Assembly: GCA_946404495.1 (NCBI GenBank)
Contig: CAMJDT010000011.1
Span: forward strand, 1-48,026
Direction of reading: 5' to 3'
Source of the DNA: an uncultured Bacteroidales bacterium
GTDB taxonomy: Bacteria > Bacteroidota > Bacteroidia > Bacteroidales > Paludibacteraceae
Length of the DNA stretch: 48,026 bases
The notes under the pieces are model-generated. The model saw nothing but the letters and a program-made list of their open reading frames with translations. It was not told the DNA's origin and did not search any database. This document shows positions 1 to 7,449 of this stretch, one piece after another. A program made the position numbers and the translations under genes. How positions within the stretch are numbered: position 1 is the first letter of the stretch; every line of letters begins with the position of its first letter.

Positions 1-80
1 AAGCCCAATCCAAGTACACCTCCCTCTTTGCCTACACCGTAGCGCAAAAGTACGTCCGCCCCACCTTTAGTGGAGACTAA
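1..80 (+). CDS. C-terminal end of an unidentified protein (partial)
   Basis: The frame that starts at base 3 stays open to a TAA at 78-80 and gives a 25-residue tail ending KYVRPTFSGD. The other two forward frames are also short, but this one has ordinary residue use for a folded protein end. The gene begins outside the window, and too little is present to name a family. No clear intrinsic terminator follows directly; a weak hairpin without a T-run lies at 147-166. Confidence 0.4.
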   Translation, partial: AQSKYTSLFAYTVAQKYVRPTFSGD

Positions 81-89
81 TTCCTCCTC

Positions 90-122
90 GGGATACCGTG
101 ATTCCGCCATCCCGCTATCCCG
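90..122. repeat. GC-rich word repeat (ATCCCG/ATACCG type)
   Basis: Near-copies of a 7-10 base word (GGATACCGTG, GATTCCGCC, ATCCCGCT, ATCCCGCA) run head to tail between the partial gene and the next one. The same word type recurs within the cobalamin riboswitch region (37911-37960) and beside the terminator at 39031-39118. It is not an exact tandem repeat, and I see no coding function. Confidence 0.55.
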
Positions 123-146
123 CATTGTGCACTTCTTCGTCCCCTT

Positions 147-166
147 CTCGGAGCAAACGCTCCGAG
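147..166. other. Inverted repeat, 7-bp arms
   Basis: CTCGGAG and CTCCGAG flank a 6-base CAAACG loop. There is no T-run on either side, so it is a poor intrinsic terminator. It could still stabilise the 3' end of the upstream transcript. Confidence 0.4.
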
Positions 167-180
167 CAAACGAATTCTTA

Positions 181-218
181 ATCTTAAATTTTAAATTTTA
201 AATCTTAAATCCTAAATC
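181..218. repeat. AT-rich word repeat (TTAAATTT) just before a start codon
   Basis: Five near-copies of CTTAAATTTTAAAT-type words end 4 bases before the ATG at 223. The same word occurs inside the btuB coding sequence at 35681-35718. It occupies the place where a leader and ribosome-binding region would be; Bacteroidota often use A-rich leaders in place of a Shine-Dalgarno sequence. Confidence 0.6.
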
Positions 219-222
219 AACT

Positions 223-606
223 ATGGCATCTGTAGTATTTTCAGCCGGTATAGACAGTGTTTCCGGCGCACTGAGTAAGCCCAAGAAGGGCGGTCAACAC
301 AGTTGTGAGAAGATGCTTCTGGCGACGCACCGTGAAGCAGCTACCACGAGTAACAAATGCAATCGCCTGTACCTGCGTAAGGAGATCAAGCGTTCGACTC
401 CTGTCAAGGAGACGGAGCTCCTGGCCCGCGTACGGTTTGCGACCGTTGCAACCGCGGTCAACACGCGTCTGCACGACGTATCGAAGCAGGCAGCCGACAT
501 CGCCGCCTGGCGTGCACAGAAGGACCTCGCCGGTGGTCAACCCACCTTGAAGGCCTACATCTGGGCGCAAGAGCTGGACGCTTATGATCAAGCCCACCAA
601 GGCTAG
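223..606 (+). CDS. Small conserved Bacteroidales protein of unknown function
   Basis: 127 residues with no signal peptide or membrane segment. It opens MASVVFSAGIDSVSGALSK, continues with a basic middle (RLYLRKEIKRSTPV) and ends in an alanine-rich, probably helical half. I recall similar small proteins from other Bacteroidales, always unnamed, and cannot assign a function. It appears to be a single-gene unit: word repeats run up to its start, and its stop is followed 5 bases later by the composite word-hairpin and terminator at 612-730. Composition and codon use look native. Coding status is well supported by the clean start and tight fit between control elements; function is unknown. Confidence 0.75.
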   Translation: MASVVFSAGIDSVSGALSKPKKGGQHSCEKMLLATHREAATTSNKCNRLYLRKEIKRSTPVKETELLARVRFATVATAVNTRLHDVSKQAADIAAWRAQKDLAGGQPTLKAYIWAQELDAYDQAHQG

Positions 607-611
607 TGTAA

Positions 612-694
612 CATTGGCTGTTGGCATTGGCATTGGCTGTCATTGGCCGGCATTGGCTGAAAAAAGCTAACGCCAACGCTAATAGCCAAAGCCG
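612..694 (+). repeat. Composite intergenic element A: ATTGGC word hairpin
   Basis: The left half holds six ATTGGC/GTTGGC words. The right half holds the complementary GCCAA/GCTAA words, separated by GAAAAA. In RNA this folds into an imperfect hairpin (GGCATTGGCT against AGCTAACGCC, with one mismatch and one G-U pair). The end, AATAGCCAAAGCCGAAAAATCGCAG, leads into the terminator. Nearly the same arrangement occurs at 6345-6444 and, on the other strand, at 27543-27646. Confidence 0.75.
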
Positions 695-730
695 AAAAAT
701 CGCAGGATTGTAATAAATTCTGCGATTTTT
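695..730 (+). terminator. Intrinsic terminator, conserved TCGCAG family
   Basis: AAAAATCGCAG and CTGCGATTTTT form 11-bp perfect arms around a 14-base loop, and the T-run continues directly. The same stem and loop recur at 38145-38183 and 38986-39021 on the minus strand. Confidence 0.9.
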
Positions 731-731
731 C

Positions 732-762
732 TTGTGTATATCAGAAAAAAGTCGTACCTTTG
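732..762 (+). promoter_or_regulatory. Bacteroidota-type promoter
   Basis: TTG at 732-734 begins directly after the terminator T-run, and TACCTTTG lies at 755-762, 20 bases on. This matches the -33/-7 promoter form of the phylum and drives the macrodomain gene at 790. Confidence 0.8.
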
Positions 763-789
763 CAGGCTAAATGACGCAAAAGACAAACT

Positions 790-1614
790 ATGGACCGCAG
801 AGAGTATCTTATATCGGTTTTTGACGATACGTTGAAGCGTATCAATGGCGACGTGACGCTGCACAAAGCGCAGCAGCAATCCATTGCCGCGCAGAAGATG
901 ATTCTTGAAAAAGAAACCTTAGACGTTCCGGCACCGAGGTTCGATGAGCCGGCACAAGTCATCGTAACGACGAACCGTTCCTTTGAGGCGGCTGCGCAAT
1001 ACCCTGAGCAACGGGTCTGCGTGCTGAACTTCGCCTCGGCAACCAATCCCGGCGGAGGCGTGACACGAGGTTCGTCGGCGCAAGAGGAGTGTCTCTGCCG
1101 CTGTTCCGACCTGTACAACTGCCTAAATACCCGTACCATGTGGGAGGGATTCTACACGCCGCATCGTCGTTCCGGCAATCCGTTGCATAACGATGATATC
1201 ATCTTCACGCCCGACGTACAAGTACTCAAGGACGATGACTACCGGCCTTTGGCGGACCCGTTTACGGTAGATGTCATCACCTGCGCTGCACCCAACCTGC
1301 GTGAGCAACCGGCTAATCCCTTTAATCCGAGTGATGGCGAAGCCAAACGCATCAGCAAGGATGAGTTGTACCGGCTGCATAAGAGGCGTGCACGCCGTAT
1401 ACTGACCGTAGCTGCGCAGAACAAGGCAGACGTGCTGATATTGGGTGCGTTCGGTTGCGGAGCTTTCCGAAACGACCCGCAGGTGGTGGCACGTGCATAT
1501 AACGATGTGACCGCCGAGTTCAGCCGGCATTTCCGAACGATTGAGTTTGCTGTATATTGTCGTCCGCATGATGACAGCAATTACCGCGCATTTAATCAGA
1601 TAATACGACCATGA
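790..1614 (+). CDS. PARG-type macrodomain hydrolase (TIGR02452/DUF2263 family)
   Basis: 274 residues, the usual length for the TIGR02452 family of microbial poly(ADP-ribose) glycohydrolase-like proteins. The signature loop is intact: NPGGGVTRGSSAQEE gives GGG at residues 88-90 and QEE at 98-100, the GGG-x7-QEE pattern that holds the catalytic glutamates of bacterial PARG. NFASA before it and LGAFGCGAFRNDP near residue 225 are the other macrodomain phosphate-binding strands. It probably removes ADP-ribose from proteins or nucleic acids in the cytoplasm. Its own promoter lies at 732-762. The next frame opens with ATGA overlapping this stop, so the two genes may be co-transcribed, although the downstream protein is secreted and has no obvious link in function. 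Confidence 0.9.
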   Translation: MDRREYLISVFDDTLKRINGDVTLHKAQQQSIAAQKMILEKETLDVPAPRFDEPAQVIVTTNRSFEAAAQYPEQRVCVLNFASATNPGGGVTRGSSAQEECLCRCSDLYNCLNTRTMWEGFYTPHRRSGNPLHNDDIIFTPDVQVLKDDDYRPLADPFTVDVITCAAPNLREQPANPFNPSDGEAKRISKDELYRLHKRRARRILTVAAQNKADVLILGAFGCGAFRNDPQVVARAYNDVTAEFSRHFRTIEFAVYCRPHDDSNYRAFNQIIRP

Positions 1615-1643
1615 AAGAGTATATAGCTAAATTTGATACCAAT

Positions 1644-2942
1644 ATGAAGAAACTACTACTATTCATCGGCTGTTTTTGGGCAATGAGCCTGTCAGCTACC
1701 ACGGTGACTATTGATGCCACCAACCTGAAACTGAACGAAGAGATGGCGGGATTTCCGCTGTATATCCTTCGCATGGAGGCGAGTTCGAATACGGCGGCGA
1801 TACGTATCCAGCTACACGTGACAGCAGAAGACTATACGGGTACGTACGCCATCGATGCGGACAACTCGGCACTGGTATTGCCGGCCGGAGCATCGACCGA
1901 CCAAGCTACGCAAGCTGTCAGCGGCACCATGACCGTGACGCGGCCAAACGGCAATCTGACCGTCAAAGGTTCTATCGTCTGCACCAACGGCACGACCTAC
2001 AAACTCAACCTGCGGTACGAGACGCCGGATGCCACGCGTCGCGACACGCTGATGATCAACACCCTTACCCTGGAAGACCGCACGCTATCGGAACAGGAGT
2101 TTCAGATCTACGGCTTCAACGAGGACAGCTGTCTGTACCTGCAACTGACCGTGTTCAGCAATATGTTAGAAGGCACATACACCAGCTCAGATATCTACAA
2201 ACCGTATTCGGGCGTGCGTGTCATATCCGGCTCTTCGAGCGAGTATTTTGACCTCCTGGAAGCCAATCTGACCGTGCAGAAAAGCGGCAACCGCGTGCTG
2301 GTAACCGGCTCCATATTATGCCAGAGTGAGACGAATCCTGCGGATATACCGCTCTATATCCTCTATCTATCTTGCGCGCACGACAGGCGGGACGAACCGA
2401 TGGAAGGGGATGCTACGGAGGCGGATTATGAGGCGTTCTTTGAGGATTATACCCAAGATAAGAGCGAACAGGCTCTCAACGGCGATATTTTCGTCTATGC
2501 CCGCAATGCGGACGGACAATGTGTGGCGCTGGATGTGTATATCGCGGACGGCGAGACCGAGATAACGGCAGGTGTCTATCCGATCGTGCAAGGCACGGAT
2601 CTGTCAAATCCCTATATGACCGTTCATGCTTCGGAAGGCATCATCGCCGGCTTCACCACGCCCTCGTATGCAGGCTATCTGAATGCCGAAAGTGAGTTGA
2701 CCTCCGTATGGTACATCATGGCAGGAACGGTGGTGATAGACGAAGCGGGACGCATCGAGGTGAATGCCATCAACTCCGCTGAACGCACCGTCCATTGCGT
2801 CCTCCGCGGCCTGCCGCAAGGTATAGAAGAGGTACAACGAACGGATAATCCTGTATCGCGCAAGATACTGCGTGACGGGCGACTCTATATCGAGTTGCCG
2901 GACGGGACAATGTTTGATGCACGGGGCATCAAACTGGAATGA
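1644..2942 (+). CDS. Secreted protein with about three related beta-rich modules and a conserved C-terminal tail
   Basis: I start this at the ATG at 1644, which gives MKKLLLFIGCFWAMSLSATT, a clean signal peptide. An in-frame ATG at 1611 overlaps the previous stop (ATGA) but would put 11 polar residues ahead of the signal. The 432-residue product seems to hold three diverged modules of 110-130 residues (roughly residues 20-135, 140-255 and 265-400). Each carries a Y-alternating strand pair, a GTY turn and a strand like VTGSILC. No known domain is recognised. The last 31 residues (SRKILRDGRLYIELPDGT, then FDARG) match the tail of the protein at 4336, and more loosely those at 27655 and 39138. 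Such tails in this phylum are likely type IX secretion or anchoring signals (inference). Confidence 0.8.
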   Translation: MKKLLLFIGCFWAMSLSATTVTIDATNLKLNEEMAGFPLYILRMEASSNTAAIRIQLHVTAEDYTGTYAIDADNSALVLPAGASTDQATQAVSGTMTVTRPNGNLTVKGSIVCTNGTTYKLNLRYETPDATRRDTLMINTLTLEDRTLSEQEFQIYGFNEDSCLYLQLTVFSNMLEGTYTSSDIYKPYSGVRVISGSSSEYFDLLEANLTVQKSGNRVLVTGSILCQSETNPADIPLYILYLSCAHDRRDEPMEGDATEADYEAFFEDYTQDKSEQALNGDIFVYARNADGQCVALDVYIADGETEITAGVYPIVQGTDLSNPYMTVHASEGIIAGFTTPSYAGYLNAESELTSVWYIMAGTVVIDEAGRIEVNAINSAERTVHCVLRGLPQGIEEVQRTDNPVSRKILRDGRLYIELPDGTMFDARGIKLE

Positions 2943-2978
2943 GCCGCTTCGCTTAATGATGGAATGATATAATGATGG

Positions 2979-3014
2979 AAAAATCGCAGGTTTGCATAAA
3001 AATCTGCGATTTTT
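2979..3014 (+). terminator. Intrinsic terminator, conserved TCGCAG family
   Basis: The arms AAAAATCGCAG and CTGCGATTTTT match those at 695-730; the loop is GTTTGCATAAAAAT. Ahead of it, at 2954-2980, are AATGATGG/AATGATAT words instead of the ATTGGC hairpin. Confidence 0.9.
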
Positions 3015-3015
3015 C

Positions 3016-3046
3016 TTGTATATGTCAAAAAAAAGTTGTAATTTTG
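3016..3046 (+). promoter_or_regulatory. Bacteroidota-type promoter fused to the terminator
   Basis: TTG at 3016-3018 follows the terminator T-run by one base, and TAATTTTG lies at 3039-3046. The start of transcription would fall at about 3050-3053, where the 22-base repeats begin. Confidence 0.8.
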
Positions 3047-3051
3047 CAGGC

Positions 3052-3117
3052 GATTTGAACATTTTGTTGTTTAGATTTGAACATTTTGTTGTTTAGATTT
3101 GAACATTTTGTGATTAA
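3052..3117 (+). repeat. Three 22-base direct repeats in a 5' leader
   Basis: Copies start at 3052, 3074 and 3096. The unit begins GATTTGAACATTTTG. The first two are identical, the third differs only at its end (GTGATTAA for GTTGTTTA), and a further GATTTGAA partial copy follows at 3118. They fill the space between the promoter and the ATG at 3130, so they form most of the 5' leader. Confidence 0.9.
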
Positions 3118-3129
3118 GATTTGAAGATT

Positions 3130-4320
3130 ATGGAGTTTCAAAGAAAACAATTTAACATTGTTCTTTCCCGTATTAAAGAACCTCGCGGAAAGATTCAAGT
3201 TATTGTCGGCCCGCGTCAAGTAGGTAAGTCCACTCTGATGGATCAGGTATTGGCGCAATGTCCTATTTCATACACTTTGGCTAAAGCAGATAACGTAGAT
3301 CCGAATGACCTTAATTGGATTAAGCGCATCTGGGAGTCCGCGCGTGGTACGATGGCGGTGAAGAAAGAAACGGAGCACTTGCTGGTTATAGATGAGATAC
3401 AGAAAATCATCAATTGGAGCGAAGCAGTCAAAGAAGAATGGGACTGGGATTGCACCAACAAGCTGCAGCTGAAAGTTGTGCTATTGGGTTCGTCACGGCT
3501 GATGATCCAATCGGGATTAAGCGAGTCGCTTGCAGGACGTTTTGAGTTGATACGCATGGGACACTGGTCATTGGAAGAAATGCAGATTGCGTTTGGGTTC
3601 AGTTTGGATCAGTTTTTGTATTTTGGCGGCTATCCCGGTGCAGCGCAGTTTGTACACGATGAGACGCGTTGGAAACGGTACATCAAAGATAGTATCATTA
3701 CTCCGGCTATTGAAAAAGATATCAAGTTGACTACCAACATCTACAAGCCTGTGCTCATGAAGCGGCTATTCCATCTGAGTTGCAACTATTCTGCGATGGA
3801 GTTGTCCCTGACGAAGATGTTGGGGCAATTGCAGGATGCGGGTAATGTGACGACTCTGGCGAACTACTTGGGTATTTTGGAGCAATGCCAATTGGTATGC
3901 GGATTGCAGAAATACGCGAATGATGAGGCGCGTAAGTATAATTCATCGCCTAAATATCAGGTATTCAACAATGCCCTCTTGACCGCTAATCAGCGCGGTA
4001 AGTTCGAGACCATCCGCAGCGATTCGGAGTTATGGGGCAGATGGGTTGAGTCTGCGATCGGAGCGCATTTAATGAACACGGCCGAGGAGCAGGACTATCA
4101 GGTGTTTTATTGGCGCGAGCGTAATGATGAGGTGGATTATATAGTGGCAACGGATGAAGGTTGCGTGGCATTTGAGGTCAAGAGCGGCAGACGCAAAATG
4201 AACAGCGGAATGAAAGAGTTTGAGAAAGCCTTCAATCCCCTGCATTCCTATATTATAGGTACGGGAGGAATCCGATTCGAGGACTTCCTAAAGACAGATG
4301 TAATGGAATGGATAAGATAA
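3130..4320 (+). CDS. AAA-type ATPase with C-terminal DUF4143 domain
   Basis: 396 residues from the ATG at 3130; a TTG three codons upstream is less likely. Walker A is GPRQVGKST at residues 27-35 (Lys33) and Walker B is LLVIDE with Asp88-Glu89. The C-terminal DUF4143 part has a nuclease-fold-like core: D333-E-V-D336, then E349-V-K351 in FEVKSG, an arrangement like the D/ExK of restriction-type nucleases. This large family is common in Bacteroidota and archaea; proposed roles include transport-linked or defence-like functions, but none is proven. The leader is made of 22-base repeats. The next gene starts 15 bases after its stop and is probably co-transcribed. Confidence 0.88.
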   Translation: MEFQRKQFNIVLSRIKEPRGKIQVIVGPRQVGKSTLMDQVLAQCPISYTLAKADNVDPNDLNWIKRIWESARGTMAVKKETEHLLVIDEIQKIINWSEAVKEEWDWDCTNKLQLKVVLLGSSRLMIQSGLSESLAGRFELIRMGHWSLEEMQIAFGFSLDQFLYFGGYPGAAQFVHDETRWKRYIKDSIITPAIEKDIKLTTNIYKPVLMKRLFHLSCNYSAMELSLTKMLGQLQDAGNVTTLANYLGILEQCQLVCGLQKYANDEARKYNSSPKYQVFNNALLTANQRGKFETIRSDSELWGRWVESAIGAHLMNTAEEQDYQVFYWRERNDEVDYIVATDEGCVAFEVKSGRRKMNSGMKEFEKAFNPLHSYIIGTGGIRFEDFLKTDVMEWIR

Positions 4321-4335
4321 TTAGAATTAAATGAT

Positions 4336-6357
4336 ATGAAAAAGATTTTGTTAGTAGTATTACTGGCGGCGTGTGCGGGAATGCAGGCGCAGAACTGTAC
4401 GACCACGTTTGTGATCAATAAGCAAGTGGCGTGGTCGAGTATGTATGTCTATGCCTGGGGCGCAGCAGGTAATGACCTTTTGGGCGCATGGCCAGGGAAG
4501 AACATCTCAAACCTCACGACCTTCACCATCACCGGTCCGTATGAGGGGCAGATCGAGAACCTGATCTTCAATAACAATTCCTCGCAACTGCCCGATGTAG
4601 CCGTCGTATTGACCGATACGACTTACTATCTGACCGTCACCAATAACGGCGTCACGGGCGTGGATCCGATCGAATACGAGGAGACAGATTTCTATATCGT
4701 AGGCGATTACAACGAGTGGACGCCCGAGGAGGCTGTGGCGTTTGAGTACGCAGATGGTGTCTATACCCTGACGATGGATACGCTCTGGGGCGGATTTAAG
4801 ATCATCAGCTCGCGCGACTGGTTGCATGCCGACTACGGAGCCGCCGTGACCGGCGATACCATCGGCGTAGGCGAGACTTATGCACTCAAATCCAATCAGG
4901 GTAGCGCCAATTTTGATGTGAACCTAACAGGCACCTATGTGGATGTGACGATGGAGCTGCGTATCTATGAGGACGGCGCGCACATGCTGACCTTTGTCTC
5001 CGGTACGCAAACACACCATACCTATTATCTCACCGGAAATTTCATCGGTTACGATCCTAGTCTGATCGTGGAGATGGAATACGGTGAGGACGGCATCTAC
5101 AGGGCGCATCTGGACTCGTTCTACGGCGGTATACGCGTGCTGACGCGTCATTCGTGGGTCAATAACTATGGAGCCGTGCAGGCCAACGACACGATCGGAG
5201 TGGGGGAGACCTATACCCTGACGCAGGTGACGGATTGGAACCTCAATACCTGGCATCGCTACACGGACGCCGACTTCACCCTGGAATTTGTGGAAGGAGA
5301 GGCACAACTAACCTTCGTCTCCGGCACACGCGAACCGTTGGAAGGACGCGATTTCTGGGTGGGCAATGCGATTTATGAAGCGTGGAAATTTACGTATGAA
5401 GACGGAGTCTATACGATTACGCTGGATGTCTTGAACGACTCGATGTTCCTCGTGACCCCCTATACCTATGGCGAGATGTCCAACTACAATGTCGGCTACG
5501 GAGCTGTTGCACCGGGCGACCGAATCGGGGTAGGCGAGTCTTACCGGATGCAGCCGGGAACGGACGGTAAGACCATTCAACTCAACGTGGGTGCGACCTA
5601 CTACAACGCCACCTTTACGATGGTATTAGAAAACGATATCCCGCTTCTGACCTTTGTATCCGGCCGGAATGCCAACGACAAGGAGGTCATTACCGCGGCC
5701 GATCACGGTACGGTAACGCAGGGCGGCGTCTATCCCGTAGGAACGGTCCTCGAACTGGAAGCTACGCCGGATGAGGGCTTTGCGTTCAATATGTGGAGCG
5801 ACGGCGAGACGGCCAATCCGCGTACGCTGACGGTGACGCAGGATACGCTGATTCGAGCACTCTTCTATATGCCGGAAGTGGAGCAGGAGGTGTCGACGGA
5901 CAGCATTACCACCAACTCGGTAGTCATCACCTGGACGGCTGTGGAGGATGCCGTGCTATACGAGCTGAATATTTATCTGCACGGACGGCTCGTGGCGCAG
6001 TATCATATCGATGCCGAAAACAATATTGTGGACAGCCAACTCTTCGGTCCTCAGCGTATCGTCGCCCGTCGGGATTCCACCGGCGGCAGCAGCGAGACCC
6101 TGCAGGTCAATGTAGGCGGTCTGGAGCCCGGACAGGACTATTCCTATTCGCTGGATGCGATGGATGACGACCGCAATTATGTGGGTTCGCAGTCGGGTAC
6201 CTTCACAACCGAGGAAGAAGAGACCGCTCTGGATATCCTCTTTGATGACCGCCGCCCTGTATCGCGTAAGATTCTCCGTAACGGCCAACTCTATATCGAG
6301 CTGCCGGACGGGACAGTGTTTGATGCACGGGGCATCAAAAGTGACATTGGCCGTTAG
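4336..6357 (+). CDS. Secreted multidomain protein with CBM26-like starch-binding module
   Basis: 673 residues. Residues 1-19 are a signal peptide ending MQAQ. Residues 20-105 resemble a CBM26 starch-binding module (YVYAWG, then GAWPG, then LIFNNNSSQLPD). Three repeats of about 110 residues follow (from about 116, 228 and 338), each with YIVG/YLTG, a DGVYT or DGIYR strand, GDTIGVGE and a closing LTFVSG. Residues about 451-512 are an InlB/'bacterial repeat' unit (GTVLELEATPDEGFAF). Residues about 516-630 are fibronectin type III-like. The tail from about 640 (SRKILRNGQLYIELPDGT) is the shared C-terminal motif. The probable role is surface or released alpha-glucan binding. The last residues (DIGR) and the TAG stop are formed by the ATTGGC word element that starts at 6345. 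Confidence 0.85.
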   Translation: MKKILLVVLLAACAGMQAQNCTTTFVINKQVAWSSMYVYAWGAAGNDLLGAWPGKNISNLTTFTITGPYEGQIENLIFNNNSSQLPDVAVVLTDTTYYLTVTNNGVTGVDPIEYEETDFYIVGDYNEWTPEEAVAFEYADGVYTLTMDTLWGGFKIISSRDWLHADYGAAVTGDTIGVGETYALKSNQGSANFDVNLTGTYVDVTMELRIYEDGAHMLTFVSGTQTHHTYYLTGNFIGYDPSLIVEMEYGEDGIYRAHLDSFYGGIRVLTRHSWVNNYGAVQANDTIGVGETYTLTQVTDWNLNTWHRYTDADFTLEFVEGEAQLTFVSGTREPLEGRDFWVGNAIYEAWKFTYEDGVYTITLDVLNDSMFLVTPYTYGEMSNYNVGYGAVAPGDRIGVGESYRMQPGTDGKTIQLNVGATYYNATFTMVLENDIPLLTFVSGRNANDKEVITAADHGTVTQGGVYPVGTVLELEATPDEGFAFNMWSDGETANPRTLTVTQDTLIRALFYMPEVEQEVSTDSITTNSVVITWTAVEDAVLYELNIYLHGRLVAQYHIDAENNIVDSQLFGPQRIVARRDSTGGSSETLQVNVGGLEPGQDYSYSLDAMDDDRNYVGSQSGTFTTEEEETALDILFDDRRPVSRKILRNGQLYIELPDGTVFDARGIKSDIGR

Positions 6358-6405
6358 CATTGGCATTAGCCGAAAAAGCCAAGGCCAACGCCAATAGCCA
6401 AAGCC
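6345..6405 (+). repeat. Composite intergenic element C: ATTGGC word hairpin overlapping a stop codon
   Basis: It has the same plan as the element at 612-694: CATTGGCCGTTAGC-type words, a GAAAAA spacer at about 6372, then GCCAAGGCCAACGCCAATAG words running into the terminator. It begins inside the upstream coding sequence, so the TAG at 6355-6357 is part of a CGTTAGC word. Confidence 0.75.
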
Positions 6406-6408
6406 GAA

Positions 6409-6444
6409 AAAAATCGCAGGTTTGCATAAAAATCTGCGATTTTT
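6409..6444 (+). terminator. Intrinsic terminator, conserved TCGCAG family
   Basis: The 11-bp arms AAAAATCGCAG/CTGCGATTTTT and the loop GTTTGCATAAAAAT are identical to the terminator at 2979-3014. Confidence 0.9.
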
Positions 6445-6445
6445 C

Positions 6446-6476
6446 TTGTATATGTCAATTATTTTTTGTAATTTTG
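6446..6476 (+). promoter_or_regulatory. Bacteroidota-type promoter of fabD
   Basis: TTG at 6446-6448 directly follows the terminator, and TAATTTTG lies at 6469-6476, 20 bases on. The fabD ATG is 22 bases downstream. Confidence 0.8.
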
Positions 6477-6498
6477 CGCGTTTTTTGAGAAAGTAGAT

Positions 6499-7368
6499 AT
6501 GAAAGCATTTGTATTTCCCGGGCAGGGTGCCCAATATGAGGGGATGGGTAAGGATTTGTACGAAGCGTACGACGAGGCCCGAGAGTTGTTTGAGCAAGCC
6601 AATGATATACTCGGATTCCGTATCACGGATATCATGTTTACGGGTACGAGCGAGGATTTGAAGCAAACGCGCGTGACGCAGCCTGCCGTGATGATTCATT
6701 CGTACGTGAAGAGTAGGGTATGCACCATCGAGCGGCCGGATATGGTTGCCGGTCACAGCCTGGGCGAATATAGCGCCTTGGTAGCCGCAGGAGCACTCAC
6801 GTTTGAGGACGGACTGAAGCTGGTAGCCAAGCGTGCGGAGGCGATGCAGAAAGCCTGCGAGTTGCGCCCATCGACGATGGCAGCTGTATTGGGACTGGAG
6901 GACGAAAAGGTGGACGAGATATGCCGCGAGATAGCGGACGAAGTGGTAGTAGCCGCTAACTTCAATTGCCCGGGCCAGGTCGTGATATCGGGTTCGATAG
7001 AAGGAGTGGAGCAGGCCTGCGAGAAGCTGAAAGCGGCGGGTGCAAGACGTGCCTTACGGCTGCAAGTGGGCGGCGCCTTCCATAGTCCCCTGATGGAGCC
7101 GGCTGCCGCAGAATTGCGCGAAGCCATACTGGGTACGGAATTTATGCGTCCGATATGTCCGATCTATCAAAACGTGGACGCCAAGCCTCAGACGGAACCG
7201 AGGATGATCCGCGAGAACCTGATTAAGCAGTTGACTTCGCCGGTACGCTGGACGGAGACGGTGAGAAACATGGTCGCCGACGGGGCAGGGGAGTTCTATG
7301 AGTTCGGTCCCGGAGATGTGCTGAAAGGACTGATACGCAAAATCAGTCCCGACGTGACCGTCGGATAA
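6499..7368 (+). CDS. fabD: Malonyl-CoA:ACP transacylase (FabD)
   Basis: 289 residues, normal for FabD. It moves the malonyl group from coenzyme A to acyl carrier protein to feed type II fatty acid synthesis. FPGQGAQ at residues 5-11 forms the oxyanion region, GHSLGEY carries nucleophile Ser87, and GAFHSPLM carries catalytic His195. No truncation is seen. The gene has its own promoter at 6446-6476. It leads a rightward housekeeping run; the gap to aspS is filled by a 31-base repeat and has no terminator, so read-through is likely. Confidence 0.95.
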   Translation: MKAFVFPGQGAQYEGMGKDLYEAYDEARELFEQANDILGFRITDIMFTGTSEDLKQTRVTQPAVMIHSYVKSRVCTIERPDMVAGHSLGEYSALVAAGALTFEDGLKLVAKRAEAMQKACELRPSTMAAVLGLEDEKVDEICREIADEVVVAANFNCPGQVVISGSIEGVEQACEKLKAAGARRALRLQVGGAFHSPLMEPAAAELREAILGTEFMRPICPIYQNVDAKPQTEPRMIRENLIKQLTSPVRWTETVRNMVADGAGEFYEFGPGDVLKGLIRKISPDVTVG

Positions 7369-7371
7369 TAA

Positions 7372-7433
7372 TTGATAATTCTTATCCTTGCGGAACGATT
7401 ATTTGATAATTCTTATTCTTACGAAACGATTAT
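7372..7433 (+). repeat. Two 31-base tandem repeats between fabD and aspS
   Basis: Copy 1 is 7372-7402 and copy 2 is 7403-7433. Both begin TTGATAATTCTTAT and end CGATTAT, with three single-base differences. They lie between the fabD stop and the aspS ATG at 7450. Confidence 0.85.
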
Positions 7434-7449
7434 TAGACAATTGATATTT

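Noticed and set aside
612..694. ATTGGC element as an insertion-sequence remnant
   Set aside because: It has no transposase fragments, target-site duplication or defined ends; copies differ in word number and not by truncation.
3052..3117. Possible CRISPR array
   Set aside because: The 22-base units are directly adjacent without spacers and no cas genes are present.
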